Shown in pieces: positions 11,714 to 24,315 of a DNA stretch of 64,000 bases. Both the position numbers and the translations under genes were made by a program. Within the stretch, counting starts at the first letter, position 1. Each line of letters opens with the position of its first letter. The notes beneath the pieces are model-generated. The model had not been told where the DNA came from, did no database searches, and was given only the letters and a program-made list of their open reading frames with translations. The stretch is from Maratus speciosus (Eukaryota > Arthropoda > Arachnida > Araneae > Salticidae), in NCBI GenBank assembly GCA_963932465.1, contig OZ010795.1, positions 21,289,874-21,353,873 on the forward strand, read 5' to 3'.

Positions 11714-12783
11714 TATCATATTCTATATTAAAAACATAAGGAAAAAATAACTTAATAGTTTCCAAACTTCTTTCGTCTTAAACATATACAGTAACATCTG
11801 CCATTTTTGTATTTTCGTATAAGTGCATATAAATAAAGTTACCACAATTTTAAATACCAAATCTAGTTATAGGTTTTTACTTTTTCCCATTATAAATTTC
11901 AAATAACTTTTTTATTAAAAATAATCAAAAAATCAGTATTACAGTTGATTGCAAATCAAATACATATGTATATTTTTACAGGCAGCTTCACATAACAGAC
12001 GAGTCTCATGTACTTTATTTATCTTTTATTAATCTGCGGTTTTATGTCAGGAAGTAAGAAAGCATTAGGTCATCTTTCAAAGTTTTTTTTTTTTTTACTT
12101 CCTTGTGCCCGTCGTTTACTGTGAGATAAGAATTATCCATTGAAACTAAGAACTGATATTGAATATATAATTCGTAATAAAAAACAACGTCATCAGTTTA
12201 AAAATATATACTTCTAGAATTAGTGGGGTTTTTTTGCGAACAGATTCAAAACTAATTAAATTTCATGCAGGATTTTGTTTAGTACAATAAATAAAATCAT
12301 AAAATACACTAATTTTAGTACTAAAAGAAATTATGGCACTTCAGTTGCTGCAAGAGGTAAGAAAAATTCCTCGATTTGAAATTTCAAAAACTACCTCAGT
12401 GAAGGAGAAAGGCTTGTATCATTGTAGTACGAAATCGCATAATATATCCGGCTAGCCATATTTAAAGAATGAAATATTTCGTTCTCAAAATAGGATCCGC
12501 CAGACAAAAGTTTTTTTTTTTTTTGCTAGCTTCGACAGGACGAAGATGAATAACACAATATTATAGATATAAATTAATACGAATTAACACTAAGTCCATT
12601 GCACACGCTTTGTAGAATTTCCGGGTGTAATCTTTAAGCGTCGTCTACTTTTGTTCTGTGTCTATCCCGCGCTTATATCGACGACAGCTTCTAAGAGACA
12701 TTTGATGTCAAGCACACATGTCAGATGTATGTATTCAATAAATAAATAATCCAAGTGAATACGAATTTAAATCACAGAACTTC
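11714..12783. repeat. Tandem duplication, right copy (~1.07 kb)
   Basis: Second copy of the unit at 10636-11713, beginning CATATTCTATATTAAAAACA and ending CACAGAACTT. It carries small deletions relative to the left copy, including AATA near 12300 and TTAC at 12340 (the latter removes the exon's donor). Confidence 0.92.
12340..12459 (-). pseudogene. Broken duplicate of the candidate exon
   Basis: Same 40-codon frame as 11267-11386. Relative to that copy it has a silent Ser change, an Ala-to-Thr change and a Tyr codon turned to TAG (12391-12393, codon 23). A 4 bp deletion after the last codon converts GAAGTAAGTGCC to GAAGTGCC, removing the donor. It sits upstream of the intact copy in the minus-strand sense. 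It is inactivated if the exon is real. Confidence 0.38.
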
Positions 12784-12881
12784 ACATTCCGCGAAAAACG
12801 AATTAAAATACACGCGTACATAAAAACAAAAATTTGTTTGAATTAGAACGTATACCAACTTTAAACGAAGACATCTAAAAC

Positions 12882-12911
12882 GCATGCGCGACTGGCAGTG
12901 CCCCCTGGTGG
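12882..12911 (-). promoter_or_regulatory. NRF1-like palindrome next to a CTCF-like motif
   Basis: The plus strand has GCATGCGC at 12882-12889, the core of NRF1/Ewg-type sites. Overlapping downstream, the minus strand reads CCACCAGGGGGCACTGCCAG (12911-12892), close to the classic CTCF core. It lies about 430 bp upstream of the broken exon copy in minus-strand sense. Both are only motif matches and could belong to the element end in which they sit. Confidence 0.25.
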
Positions 12912-12934
12912 TTATTGCGTGGGAAGAATCAAAA

Positions 12935-13164
12935 CGTCTTAAATTAAGACTCGTTTAAAGCAATGAAGTGTCTTAAAATAAGACGTTTGCGGATATTTTA
13001 GATATTATTCTCAGTTCGTTTACACCATGGTCATAGTAAGACGCTTATGTATCTTGAATTAAGACATCTATAATGTTTTAATTTTCAGATTAAGACACTT
13101 AAGTGTCTAAAATTCTTTTTCAGTCACATATATGTCTAAATTTAAGACGCTTCTATTTGCAGTG
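12935..13164. repeat. GTCTTAA/TTAAGAC word array ending in GCAGTG-TA
   Basis: At least eight copies of GTCTTAA, GTCTAAA or their complements in 230 bp, including AGACACTTAAGTGTCT as in the 9242-9376 array. It ends TTTGCAGTG followed by TA, mirroring the left array's TA-CACTGTAAA. Confidence 0.72.
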
Positions 13165-14239
13165 TATGCCAGTGGTGACTTACCAATAAAAATAATAAAG
13201 AGTAGAATAAATGGCTCCAAATTAAACAGAAATTCGTATTTTCCTCTTTTCTTTTTTGCTGTTTCTAGCTAATATTCATTTATTTTGGCTCTTTCACATT
13301 AGTTAAATGCCAGAATGCATTTGAAAAGAGGGTAAATGAGGTGTAGATGTGAATCACGCAATTATTTTAGAATTCGCAGCATTTGCTAAACGTTAATATA
13401 ATTAGATTTTATATATCAATGTGTCATCAGTTTAATTCTATTCCATTCTTTGCAAAAAAGGTGGAAGGAAAAAGAGTATTATTAAAAGGTAGGAGCAACA
13501 TAATGACAATAATACTGTATTGGTGGACTGTTCTGTCTGCATATTTAATATTTATATTATTAAGAGTTTCGTTGTGTTAACCTTAACTCTCTAAATTGCG
13601 CACAACAACGTTCCTTTGGTGGTGAATTGAGTTTAGCGGTTATTTCTAATTTCTACATGGCCAGCCCCCAAAATTTGGGGAAAACTTCAAATCTGAGTAT
13701 GCGCCCTATGATTTTATGACTTCTAGGTAGTGTTGAGAAATCAAGTCCTTTTTTAATAACAAAGCTGTATTTCATTTTCTTATTTGTTGAAGTAAAACTG
13801 AGTACCATACATACTAAATTTACTGATTTAATTTCTCAAACATTTAGTAGAAAACGTAAAGAAGTATATTCAAAAGAGAAAAATGCTAAACGATTAAAAT
13901 ATAATATGAAGAAAAGATGCACAGTGTGAGTACAATGAATAGAATGAATATATGTTAATCTGTTACGCTTCCATGTATATATTCAGTTACGCGACTGAAA
14001 AAGTCTAAATAAGGATTGATAGCTTCCTTATATCCAATATTCCAGTTTGCCAAAATTGATAAATTAACGATAAAAACTACTCTGGAATTGTTCCAAAAAT
14101 TAGTGTCAGTAAAATAATTAGGTAGATTTTGTATGAAATACTACCTATTGGCGTCGTTCCTATGTTGGAATTTCTGAAAAATTATTGCAGATCTACACCG
14201 ATCATGACCCCTAGAGCCCAAAACCACCCTCAGTAAAAA

Positions 14240-14274
<35 letters not shown>

Positions 14275-14279
14275 CTATC
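13165..14279. other. Non-coding stretch with one TA microsatellite
   Basis: Only short frames; one 65-codon plus frame at 13383-13580 has no recognisable motif. A (TA)n run occupies about 14243-14270. Confidence 0.5.
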
Positions 14280-14905
14280 TATATATATCACTTTCTTCTG
14301 GCCACGATAACTTCCACAATTCTGCACCAATCTCTTCCAGACTGATACATAAAATCAAGGGGCATAAAATCTCGGTCGAGTTCGTTAATGGGCAAAATCG
14401 GACCAAGGGGATGGGAAAAGGAGGGGTTTTGTGAAAACCGAAAAACCCTTATAACTTCTTAAATTTTGTACATATCGAATCAGATTAAAGTTTTTATTAC
14501 TTCTAAAAATAGGGCCAAAAATTTATGTATCACAGATTTTTGATAACGTTAAAAATGGTTTCAAGGGGCGCAAAAATAGGGTTTTTGGGAGAAAAAAATT
14601 CATAACTTCGTCAATTCTCAAGATGTCAAATCCAATTAATTTTATCATGAATCTCCTTAACATTATCTACAACTTTTATATTCACAAGTTTTTGATAGGA
14701 CCAATTCGTACCGCAAAAAAAATTAAAAACGAAAACAAAAAGAGCGTTTGAAGAAGAAAAAAATCCATAACTCCGTCAATTCAAAAGATATAAAATCCCC
14801 ATGAATTTATCGTATATCTTCTTAATATTGTCTACAACATCTATATAGATACGTTTTGGATAGGACCAATTCTTACAGCAAAAACAAATTAAAAATACAT
14901 AGCAG
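14280..14905. repeat. Degenerate internal repeats, ~170 bp period
   Basis: The phrases CATAACTYCGTCAATTC.., ATTTATC.T.ATCT.CTTAA.ATT.TCTACAAC, and GATAGGACCAATTC occur twice about 170 bp apart (14600 and 14770), with a weaker third unit upstream near 14450. Likely the body of a dispersed element. No protein. Confidence 0.6.
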
Positions 14906-14929
14906 TTGAAGAAAAAAATCATCTTAGTA

Positions 14930-15352
14930 AGGATGTATTCAAATCCAAACTGCTTATTTTCTGACTCATTTTACAATTCATTTTTACTCTCAAAGGCTTC
15001 CAATTGGTACCTTTTCTTACTCAGAAACTATATAATGTACCGTAATGGTCAATTTTTTGATAGAGGCAGAATATATTTTAAAACATGCTGTCAAAGTGGT
15101 CCTTTTGAACCGAATTTCCCGAAGCGGATTGTGTTGGAACAGGAAGTATTTAAATCCAAACTGCTTATTTTCTGACTCATTTTTAAATTCATTTTTGGTC
15201 TCAAACGCATCCAATTGGTAGATTCGCTTATTCAGAAACTATATAATGTACCGTAATGATCGATTTTTTGACAGATGTAGAATATATTTCAAAAAATGAT
15301 GTCAAAGTGGGCATTTTGAACGGAATTTCCCGAAGCGATTGTGTTAGAAACG
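14930..15352 (+). repeat. Tandem duplication, two ~210 bp units
   Basis: Units 14930-15142 and 15143-15352 share AAATCCAAACTGCTTATTTT, ACTATATAATGTACCGTAAT and TTTCCCGAAGCG in the same order with scattered substitutions. The open frames here (14906-15175 and the minus-strand 15017-15214) are by-products of the duplication. Confidence 0.88.
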
Positions 15353-16369
15353 AAAAATATTGTCTTACTGAGAAAACAATTGTTTATGTATCAAGTTTTA
15401 ATTAATTAAACGGAAATTAAAAACACAGGTTGCTTATAAATCTCTTCAAAAATCACGTCAATAAGTTTCATGTTTTTCCTATTAAAAATGAATCTGGAGT
15501 TATGCCAGAAAATTTCGAGCTGTTGAGCATGGAAAAGTATTTTTTTGAATACCGCCCTAACATGATTCTGATAAAACCAGTTATTATATAAAAATGAAAT
15601 AAAAACTCGTCAAAAGCGGCCAGATAAAATTGTTAAAGTGGGTTTATCTCTAATCATGATTTGGTTTTTGTTTGTGAAATTAGTATACTTAACTTCGAAA
15701 TCTACCTCCGCCTGCAGGCCGGCCCGGCAGGGATTTTTCTTTAATGAATTCTTCTTCAAATAACAAAAGTATATGGCTTCTGAGATTTCTAAACATAGAG
15801 AATGCCTTTCGAAATCTCAGGTAACGCGTAAGAGGTCATTGTGTTCTTCAGGTTGTGGTAATATTAAATTTTCGTAAAATAAAAAACATGTATTTTTTCC
15901 TAACAAAATTTAGCTCAAATAAGCATTTTCTTGTGATTCTGAAAATTAATGTCGTCTAGTTGTTACTTAAAAACTTATTTTTATTTTGGAATCTATTTGT
16001 TCATCACCAGTAGGCCAAGAACATGTGGCAGAATAATGTGGGCAGAACTTTTGAGAACACAAAAAGTGCCATTTTTAAACAACTATCATCTTTCTAATAT
16101 TAAGGTAGTGTTTTTTTTTTTATATCTATTTGTACTGCAACCTTCCAAAAGGTTTTCTTAAAGATATTCGTACATTTCTAGAAATTAGTTCAAAGATCCC
16201 TATGACGGATTAGGGCCATGATTTACTGTTTATAGTAATTTAATTTAGCTTAGGTTTGGCAGTAATTGATTCCAGGAATTTCCTTTCACCTTTCTCCGAC
16301 AGGTGTCTCAGTTTTTCTTATATATAAGAAAGTTGAAATCTATCAATTGAACTATTTAAAAAATATATA
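15353..16369. other. Non-coding stretch
   Basis: No gene recognised. A short GC-rich inverted patch, GCAGGCCGGCCCGGCAG, lies near 15714-15730 in otherwise AT-rich DNA. One 70-codon plus frame at 15949-16161 has no motif. Confidence 0.45.
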
Positions 16370-18316
16370 ATAATTGCCGAAACGTCTGTGAAGGCTTACT
16401 GTGCAGACCCGAAATTTTTTGGTTTCCGTCTGTCTGTTAGTTATTTAGTCTGTCTGTCCCGCGATAACTGCCATAAAAAGCATCCGATTAGCTTGATATT
16501 AAGGAGGCATGTTGGTGAGCTCCCCGGATTTAGCTGTATAGTTTTGGGTTAAATTTGGTTCATTCGTTCGGAATATATAGAACATTTTATTTTTTGCCAT
16601 AGTGCTTTTCTATGGCAGTTCAGATGATTTTCGAATTTAGAAAATGTCGCATTTGATTAATGTATTTAAATGGTAAATGATAGTTTCTGAAATTATCAAA
16701 TAAAGATTTTGAATTATTTCTTTTATTTTGGAATTTTGTCAATATATTTTTTGGATTTTTTAAATTATGTGTATGAATTTTGGGGGAACATTATATATGT
16801 TTCACAATAATATAAAACATTTTATTTTATGAATTTACTTATATTTCATTTTTTTAACCGTTGCGTAGCAACTGCATCTCATCAAAAATATCATAAATGT
16901 GAAAGTATGTATGGTTTTTTTTAAGTCAAATTAAAGTCAAAAGGAATGAATTAATGAATGCCTTTGTATAGATATTTGCATATAGATTGATTTAAACGCA
17001 GAAATGAAAATAGTATTTATATACTGTATAGAATAATATTTTTATTTATTTATTCAACTATTTTGATTACAAATGAAAAAGTTCGTCATTTTCATACAGA
17101 ATAAACTGACATTATTCTATTAAATTTTATAAACTTTATTGTTACCAAAAAAAAAAAAAAAAAAAAAAAAGGGAATAAAAATTTCTCCCAAAGAGTTAAT
17201 TTTAATTTGTAAGATTTTCACGTGCAAAAGAAAAATGGAATAAGCAAATTAAATATATATATATATATATATATATATAGGACAGGAATAAATACATATA
17301 AACATTTCACACCAAATACCACCTAAAATAATTTTTGTAGAAGTTTTGTAGTTGTTGCGCTCCCAGCACTACGAAGAAAGATTCCTCGATTTACACGATT
17401 TTACTTGGTCTTCCTTTTTCCATTGGTTGCGATTTAATTTTCGCAATTGAGTATAATAATTGGCACAAAGTTTTACATTTTTATGACTGAGGTATATGTA
17501 AGGCCATACAAATAAGAAATTCCGTACTGTCTCCTCTAAAATGTGATAAAGTGTCGGTTAATTTTATATGTTTTTATTAAGAGGAACAGAGCTGTCAAGC
17601 CTCCGGCGTTCCGGATACCAGTATTTTAATACAGAAAATGTTACTTTATTTAATTGGAACATTTGCGCGATTTAAAAGACCAACATTATCTCTAAGATAA
17701 TAGAGATGTGCAAAAGGCCTGAGACTTGGCATATCTGGTGGGGAGTGAAATGTTTTACTTAATGCATTTATCTCTATTTTAATGCTACGTGAATTACGTC
17801 CCATGTAACAGCTTGTAGAGTATAACATAAATTATTAAAATAATCCCTATTACGAAAAATGAATTAGGAAGTCCGGCTAAGGGAAATAAAAGGTTCGTTA
17901 ACATTTCGTAATTTGATCTGAAACATAGGTTTGCGTCAAATATCAACGGTGTTTGTAACATCACAATTTTAAATTAAATGTGGATACTATTAAAAGGCTA
18001 TCACAAAAAATACTTTAATGCGCCAAATCACGTTTATCTATTTAGTCAATTACCGTTACGTTTAGAAGCCCCCCTACTTTAGGGTGAGTAAGAATAAGTA
18101 GCTTGTGAGAATTTCAGAATAATATCATTACATAACAACGTTTTAATTTAACCCTTCTAATGTCTGAAAACGTCGAAATATTTTTTAGTTTTATAAATGT
18201 TTATGTAATTTAAAAACTTTAAATTGCGTTTTTATAGAAAGATTAATATAACGCAAAGTGCTAAAAACAATGAGTTGCAGAGATAACGTTGAGGTTCTTG
18301 ATCTGCAGATTTACTA
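16370..18316 (+). repeat. Left arm of the giant inverted duplication
   Basis: Pairs with 21815-23422 in reverse complement. Contains a poly-A run (about 17148-17170) and a (TA)n run (about 17250-17279) that are absent or different in the other arm, explaining most of the length difference. Confidence 0.78.
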
Positions 18317-20789
18317 GTTAATAAAATTTATGTAGTAGTAAGCACAATTAAATTTTATATGCACCACTTAAATTTTATATTACACAACTTGTCAGTTAAT
18401 GGTTCATAAATTTCAGTTATTGGATAATAATTAGTAATAATTATGTATTGCTAATAATTTAAAACATGACAAGAAGGGTACGCGTATCTGTAGTAGGATA
18501 TCATATATAAGATTTGAGTATTTTATTTTGATAATAAAGACTAAAGTATTTTTAAAACATAAATTTATTTAAATATAATATAACTTTCTTTTTATATATA
18601 TTTACAAATAATGTGTCAGACACTGGTTCACTTTGTGTCAGTTATTGTTTTTTCAAAATAGGATTGGTGTCAGTTACTGAAGTTATTGAACCTATTTATG
18701 AAAACAATTAATTTTTATCAAGTACTGCATAAATTTTTAAATATTTTGCCAACAATAATTTTTTTATTGTACCTCTGCTGGCCTTTCAAAAATAACGATA
18801 AATACAATATGCATTTAAAGTTCTGTAATAGTGATTTCAACAACAAAAAAATCTTTGTGTCAATTATTGTGGATCTCACCCTTTGTGAAAATGAAATTAA
18901 ACATTTTGGGTGATTAGGAGATTAGTGGAGAAATAAAAAAAATAGCTTTTCAAGGAGGACATTTTTAGAGTATTTTAATAGGATCTGTAAAATATGTTTA
19001 ACAAAAGTAACGAGTTGCGGATGTTTATGGGTAAATGTGTAACAGTTAATCAAACAGAAAATAGAAAGCCAAAATATTCTTTCGACACTATTCAGATGAC
19101 GCCATTTAAAAAATAATTATTATTGAACAAAAACAAAATAGAATAGAATTTGCGGATTCAGTCAAACATTATTTTTTAATATATAGCAAAAGAAATTTTA
19201 TTTTGGATTTTTATTCGGATTATATTCGGATTCGGATTTTTTCCCATTTTTTATTTCGGTAAAAAAAAAGTAAATAAATAAATAAAAAGTAGAACATTTA
19301 CATGATTTACATTTATAGAACAACGTCTTTGAAATTTTAGGATTTTATTGAACATATAGGATGACATTCCAATCATAATTCTCTCAATCCTTATTTCTGT
19401 TCTCGATACACAAGTCTTTTCGTCCAATATTTCCCTCGAGCAAGGAAATGATTTGTACGTAAAATCTGTCTGAAAGTTTGATGAACTCTTGAACTTTTTC
19501 GTGAATGTTTGAATATCTGAAAGCATTTTCCCGTAGAGAAGTTGATAAGTAGGATAAATTCTAATTTCTTTTCATAAATATCTCTTTTGAGGAGGCTTAT
19601 TCAATTATTTCATTTCGATATCAAAAGTATCTAAGGTCGTTATGGGAACATTTTCAGATATGTACAAAGGTATGTTAATACGTTTCACATTCATCGAGAC
19701 TTGAGAGTGTATCCTACAAAGTAAAAGATTTTATGAAATGAAATAATTACGTTTGAATAACAAAATTTCTAGAGTTGAAAAAATGTCATCTATTATCCGA
19801 GAAGAACGAAATAATACCCGATATTTCGCTTTAATTTGCTGTTAAATAATATATTTTAAAATAAAATTTAAAGAAGAGGTTAATAAACGGCCATTACTTT
19901 TACACAAATAATGGGAGAAAATTATACGGATTTAATTTCATAAAAGGAATTCGGTTTCGCAATTATAGAACGGTATAGTAAATTCTGTTCTGTGCGATTT
20001 TTTAATTTTTAGCAATTTTTAAAGCAATTTTTTTTTTTAACTTTTAGAATAACGAGTTGCAACCCGTCGAAATTCGACGTACTAAAATGTTTGAAAGGAA
20101 CTGTCAGATCGAAATTATAATAAACCTACAAAAATAATTACAACAAAAAAATCATCTTACTTTGGTTGTCTAACTCTTAAAACAAATAATATTTTAAACC
20201 CAAAATTACCAAAGTATTATTTCTACAAACTTCAACTGCTTAAATTATTGAAAAATTAAACTGTATTAGATTACGTAATCAAGATGAGTAATTATGATGA
20301 AGTTATCGATGGAGCTCTTATGTTTGTTTTTATACGGGATGAAAAATCAGTAAAAAGGATTTCACTTTGTCACATCATAAAATTTTCCCCCATAAAATCT
20401 AAACTGTACGTTATTTTCACATTCTCGTAATTTACATACGCACCACTCAAATTCACAATTTGAAAGTATTTTAACGCGCAAAAGAATAGATTATTAATGA
20501 ATGCATTTCCAAAGTTAAAGTCACGTTTGTCCGGTACAACTTTTCATGTGAACATTCGCACAAACCTTAAGTTCTAATCTTAGTACCCGCGAAAAAAAAA
20601 TTCAGAAATTTGACTTTAGTTGTCATAGTATTCGCCATTTATAGTATTGGTCAAATATATAGTTTTATCAAAAAAAAAATGATCGTTTTGTTTTAAATAT
20701 ATCATTTTTACTCAATGAATCATTTTGCCGAGCGCCTCAAACTCATTTATCAGCGTAATGTAAAAATATTAAAAATGTAGCTGATTTAT
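18317..20789. other. Asymmetric centre of the inverted duplication, left part
   Basis: No gene recognised. A fragment near 19975-20100 resembles the start of the repeat at 21236 (GTAAATTCTGTTCTGTGCGA against GTAAATTTTGTCTTATGCGA). The remaining short frames (18686-18913, 19251-19526) carry no motif. Confidence 0.45.
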
Positions 20790-21233
20790 GAAGAAGAATG
20801 CGTGTTTTATTTAATGTCTGACATCATTTTCTGTTCAAAAATTATAAAAAAGTTACTTTTGTTTGTAATGTGAAAATGGCATCAATAAGGATATAATGAA
20901 TAAAAATAATAAACCATGAATATTTTCCCTTTACTTTCAATATAAATGGAGTACTTCAGTTGCCACAATTACAAAATTTGTAGTAAAAACTACAAAAAAA
21001 TTAATATCTCTAAAACAAATTGAGATACAGCTTTCAAACAAATAGTATTTAAAAGAGAATTTTTTTACTTATATGACGGTGTAAAAAGTTAAAATGTGTG
21101 ATGCATAGAAGTTTAAAAATTTGCAGTAGAGAAAATGCAAAACCAAAATTTTATTTCAAATTTCAAAGTGTTGCCATTCGCAAAATGACGTATGCGTTAC
21201 GCACAGATATGTTTGTCCTTTATAATATAGATA
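20790..21233 (-). repeat. Dispersed repeat family A, copy 2
   Basis: Matches the block order of the copy at 1800-2450: GGAGTACTTCAGTTGCCA near 20949, GAGATACAGCTTTCAAAC, AAAATGTGTGATGC, and the end with ATGACGTATGCGTTACG followed by GTCCTTTATAATATAGAT. It sits inside the asymmetric centre of the inverted duplication. Confidence 0.65.
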
Positions 21234-21235
21234 TA

Positions 21236-21812
21236 GTAAATTTTGTCTTATGCGATTTTTGAAGTTTTAGCGAATTGTAATGGAGATATCAATGCAAGTT
21301 TGAGCATTATTTTGTGTTCCGGGGTTATTTTTTGACGTTCGTAAAAGGAATTAGATTTTTAACATTTTCGGAAATTCTGAATTTTTAGAGATTTTCAATG
21401 TATTTTTTATGGTTTTTTAACTTTCTTGAGATTTTTCATTTTTTATTGATTTTCTAAGCGAATTGTAGCAAGTTGTTTTTGTGTTTCGCGACGATTTTCC
21501 ACATTTTAAAAATAAATCCGGTTTTAAAATTTTGTTCCAACGTACTAAATTTGATCCTCTTTTCAAAATATTTAGTTGGAATTTGTACATTTTTTTTTTT
21601 AATTTTTCGAGAATTTTTTATGCGATTTTTAGGGAATTGTCGTTTTTTGCGGTGATTTTACATTTGTAAAAGGAATCCTGATTTAATCTGTTATACCATA
21701 TAGTAATTTTTGCATTCTGCGCTTTTTGAAACTATGCTTTTTGCAATTTTAGTGTTTTTTTTTTCGTGATTTTCGTGATTTGTTGCGGTTTTTTCACTTT
21801 AGCAAAAAAACA
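21236..21812 (-). repeat. Dispersed repeat family R, partial copy
   Basis: On the minus strand this T-rich tract reads as a series of units such as AATTCCCTAAAAATCGCATA and AATGTGGAAAATCGTCGCGA. These resemble the interior of the 1.6 kb repeat at 49956-51558. It abuts family A copy 2. The two overlapping plus-strand frames at 21473-21669 are artefacts of the tract. Confidence 0.5.
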
Positions 21813-21814
21813 CA

Positions 21815-23422
21815 AATTACAAACTAGTAAATCTGCAGATCAGGAGCCTCAACGTCAGTTCTGCAAGTCTTTGTTTTTAGACACACTCTGGTAATATTCA
21901 ATTTCCTGCAAACTGCAATTTAAAGTTTTCAAATTATGTAATTATTTATAAGAATAAAAAATTCGAAGTTTTCAGACGTTAGCGTTAGAAGCAAGACGTA
22001 GTATAGTTAGTTGCAGACGTAGAAGCGATAAATTAAAAACGTTGCTATGGAAGGATATTTTGAAATTTTCATGAGCTACTAATTCTGGTATTTTTTTAAA
22101 TAAAGTCTTCAGGGTGGCTCCGTACCTTTGAACCCCACGTGGTCTCATTAATTTACATATGTAACTTTTTATTGTTTGCGCTAATGGTTATCGTAAATCT
22201 TAGATTTCTTTTTACACTTACGAGCCTTATTTTTCAATAATGGTAGACAGAAAATGATTTACGTTGACGCGATTATATTAAAAGTTTAGGTTTTATGAAT
22301 GAAAATGTAATTTCCTTTTAAAAGTAAAATAATTTTCATTCATATTTTCTGAAATGAGGCGGTATTAAGAAGTAACACTCATAAAAATTATTTTTTCAGG
22401 CAATGTAGTTAATATTTGGTTTTAAAAAATGGAAATATTTATTTTCTGATACAATGACGTCATTTTCGACAGCGATAATTTTGCGGTGCATAATTTTGAC
22501 GTTTATATCAATTTGCTTTTTTTATTTCATTTTCCTCTTGCACATGAAAATCTTTCAAATCAAAATTAACTGTTTAGGATAAATTATTATTCCGGTATCG
22601 GATATTCTTGGCAACGGTAAAAAAAAAAGAAAAACGATTGTTAAATTTTGTAGCAAAATGTCAATTTATTGCTTATGAAAATAATGAACTTTTTAATTTA
22701 AAAGAAAATGATTTGAACAAAATCAATAGAACATAACCTTTCTTTATTTCTGGGGGTAAATTCCATCTATGTGTAAAGACACAAAAGCTTTAATTCATCC
22801 TTTCGACGTTGATTTGACTTCAAACAATTACGCATATTTTCACATTTCCAATATTTTTAGGTGTAGTTCCGTTGCTAGGCAACAGTTAAAAGAAAATTAA
22901 GACAATGAAATATGTGCAGTAAAAACAAAAACAAAATTTATAAAAGGAAATATTTTATATTATTGGAACACATATATACAATCCCTCCATTAGTTATACA
23001 TTGAATTTAAAACTCTGACAAATGTATACACAAAATTTCAAACTAATATGTATAATGTATGGTTCCAATTAGGAAATCCCATCATCCATAATTTATCATT
23101 TAAATCTTTCAATCATATGAGCCATTTCCTTTCAACAAATAAAAATGGAAAAATCGTCTGAATTGCTATAGGAAAGCATTAGGCGCAAAATAAAATGTTC
23201 TATATATTCCGAACGAATGAACCAAATTTAACCCAAAAGTATACAGGTAAATCCGGGGACCTCACCAACATGCATCCTTAATTTCAAGCTAATCGGATGC
23301 TTTTTATGGCAGTTATCGCGAGACAGACAGACTAACAAACTAACAAACAAACTAACAAACAGATGGAAACCAAAAACATTTCGGGTCTCCACAGTAAGCC
23401 TTCACTGACGTTTCAGCAATTA
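21815..23422 (-). repeat. Right arm of the giant inverted duplication
   Basis: Reverse complement of 16370-18316 by block order. The outer part contains AAACAAACTAACAAAC repeats where the left arm has TCTGTCTGTTAGTT. Confidence 0.78.
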
Positions 23423-24315
23423 GTAAAAACCATGTATTCACCAAATATCTTTATTTATTTATTTATTTATTTCTTTTTATAAACATAATGAAAAAATATA
23501 CTTTCACTCTGTTTGATTTTGCAATATTTATTAAAGTATTGCATATTTCTGGCGACGCTCCTTCTGCAAAGCATGCTATACAGTTAGATTGATATTTAAA
23601 GAGAATATGTATACAAATAATACAAAGAAAATATTTACTAATTTAAATAAGACTTATTTTTTAATTGGATTAAATTGTGTAGATTTTCTTACAGAATTGT
23701 ATCGCATTTTCCTATATATACTAAAATAAAAACTTCAACATTTCAATTAATGTGTGAAAAAATTTAATTCTGTGATTCTTTTGTTTCTCCACACATTCGA
23801 AATGCTGAATTATATTGCTTGTTCACTCATAAATACTAATTTAGAACAAAAAGTTCTCATTATAAAAAAGTAAAGAAAGAAAAGGATTCTTTTTCAAGGC
23901 TGAACATTTGTCTTCCATCATTCTTCTTTTATTCATTCATTCTGTCAAAAAGAGGTAGTAGTACCGGGACCTCGGTTTGACAGTTCACTAACACCTACGA
24001 TTAAGGAAGATTTGCACCAGAAAAAAGTCTTAAAATTGCTTTTCCTTATTTTGTAATATAATTTGTGGAAGATTCCGGTGAGAATGCGACATTACAGAAA
24101 CACAATTACCTGTCCCGCAAAGGATTAAAATATAGATATATTTAAGCCAATGTAGTCTCATTATTCCCATTTTGCCTCCAGTAACACCAAATTTACTATC
24201 ATTTTTCACTCTAGTTTCTTCATTGTTTACATAATTATCCTTACACTTAAAATTTTTATAAGTTACCGCATAAGATTTGTGCTTAGGGTAATATATATAT
24301 ATATATATATATATC
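23423..24315. other. Non-coding stretch
   Basis: A TTTA tetranucleotide run lies at about 23448-23474 and a (TA)n run at about 24289-24315. No gene recognised. Confidence 0.5.

Larger units (their letters stand above)
9242..13164. mobile_element. Possible 3.9 kb composite element with CACTG...CAGTG ends
   Basis: The left end reads TA followed by CACTGTAAA. The right end reads TTTGCAGTG followed by TA. Both termini are subterminally packed with related short words (GTCTGAA on the left, GTCTTAA on the right) and share AGACACTTAAGTGTCT. The interior holds C/A-rich repeats and a 1.07 kb tandem duplication. The alternative is two independent short fold-back elements that happen to flank this region. 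No transposase is present. Confidence 0.33.
16370..23422. repeat. Giant inverted duplication, 7.05 kb, with long arms
   Basis: The left arm (16370-about 18316) and the right arm (about 21815-23422) are inverted copies. They match at the outer tips (TAATTGCCGAAACG and CGTTTCAGCAATTA), in the TCTGTCTGT tract, around GTTGCNTAGCAAC, at GAAAGATTTTCATGTGCA-like blocks and at the inner CTGCAGATTTACTAGTT. Divergence is visible throughout, and the arms differ in length by indels. The centre (18317-21814) is not symmetric. It may be an old transposon with long terminal inverted repeats flanked by TA, or two inverted copies of one dispersed repeat. Confidence 0.8.
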
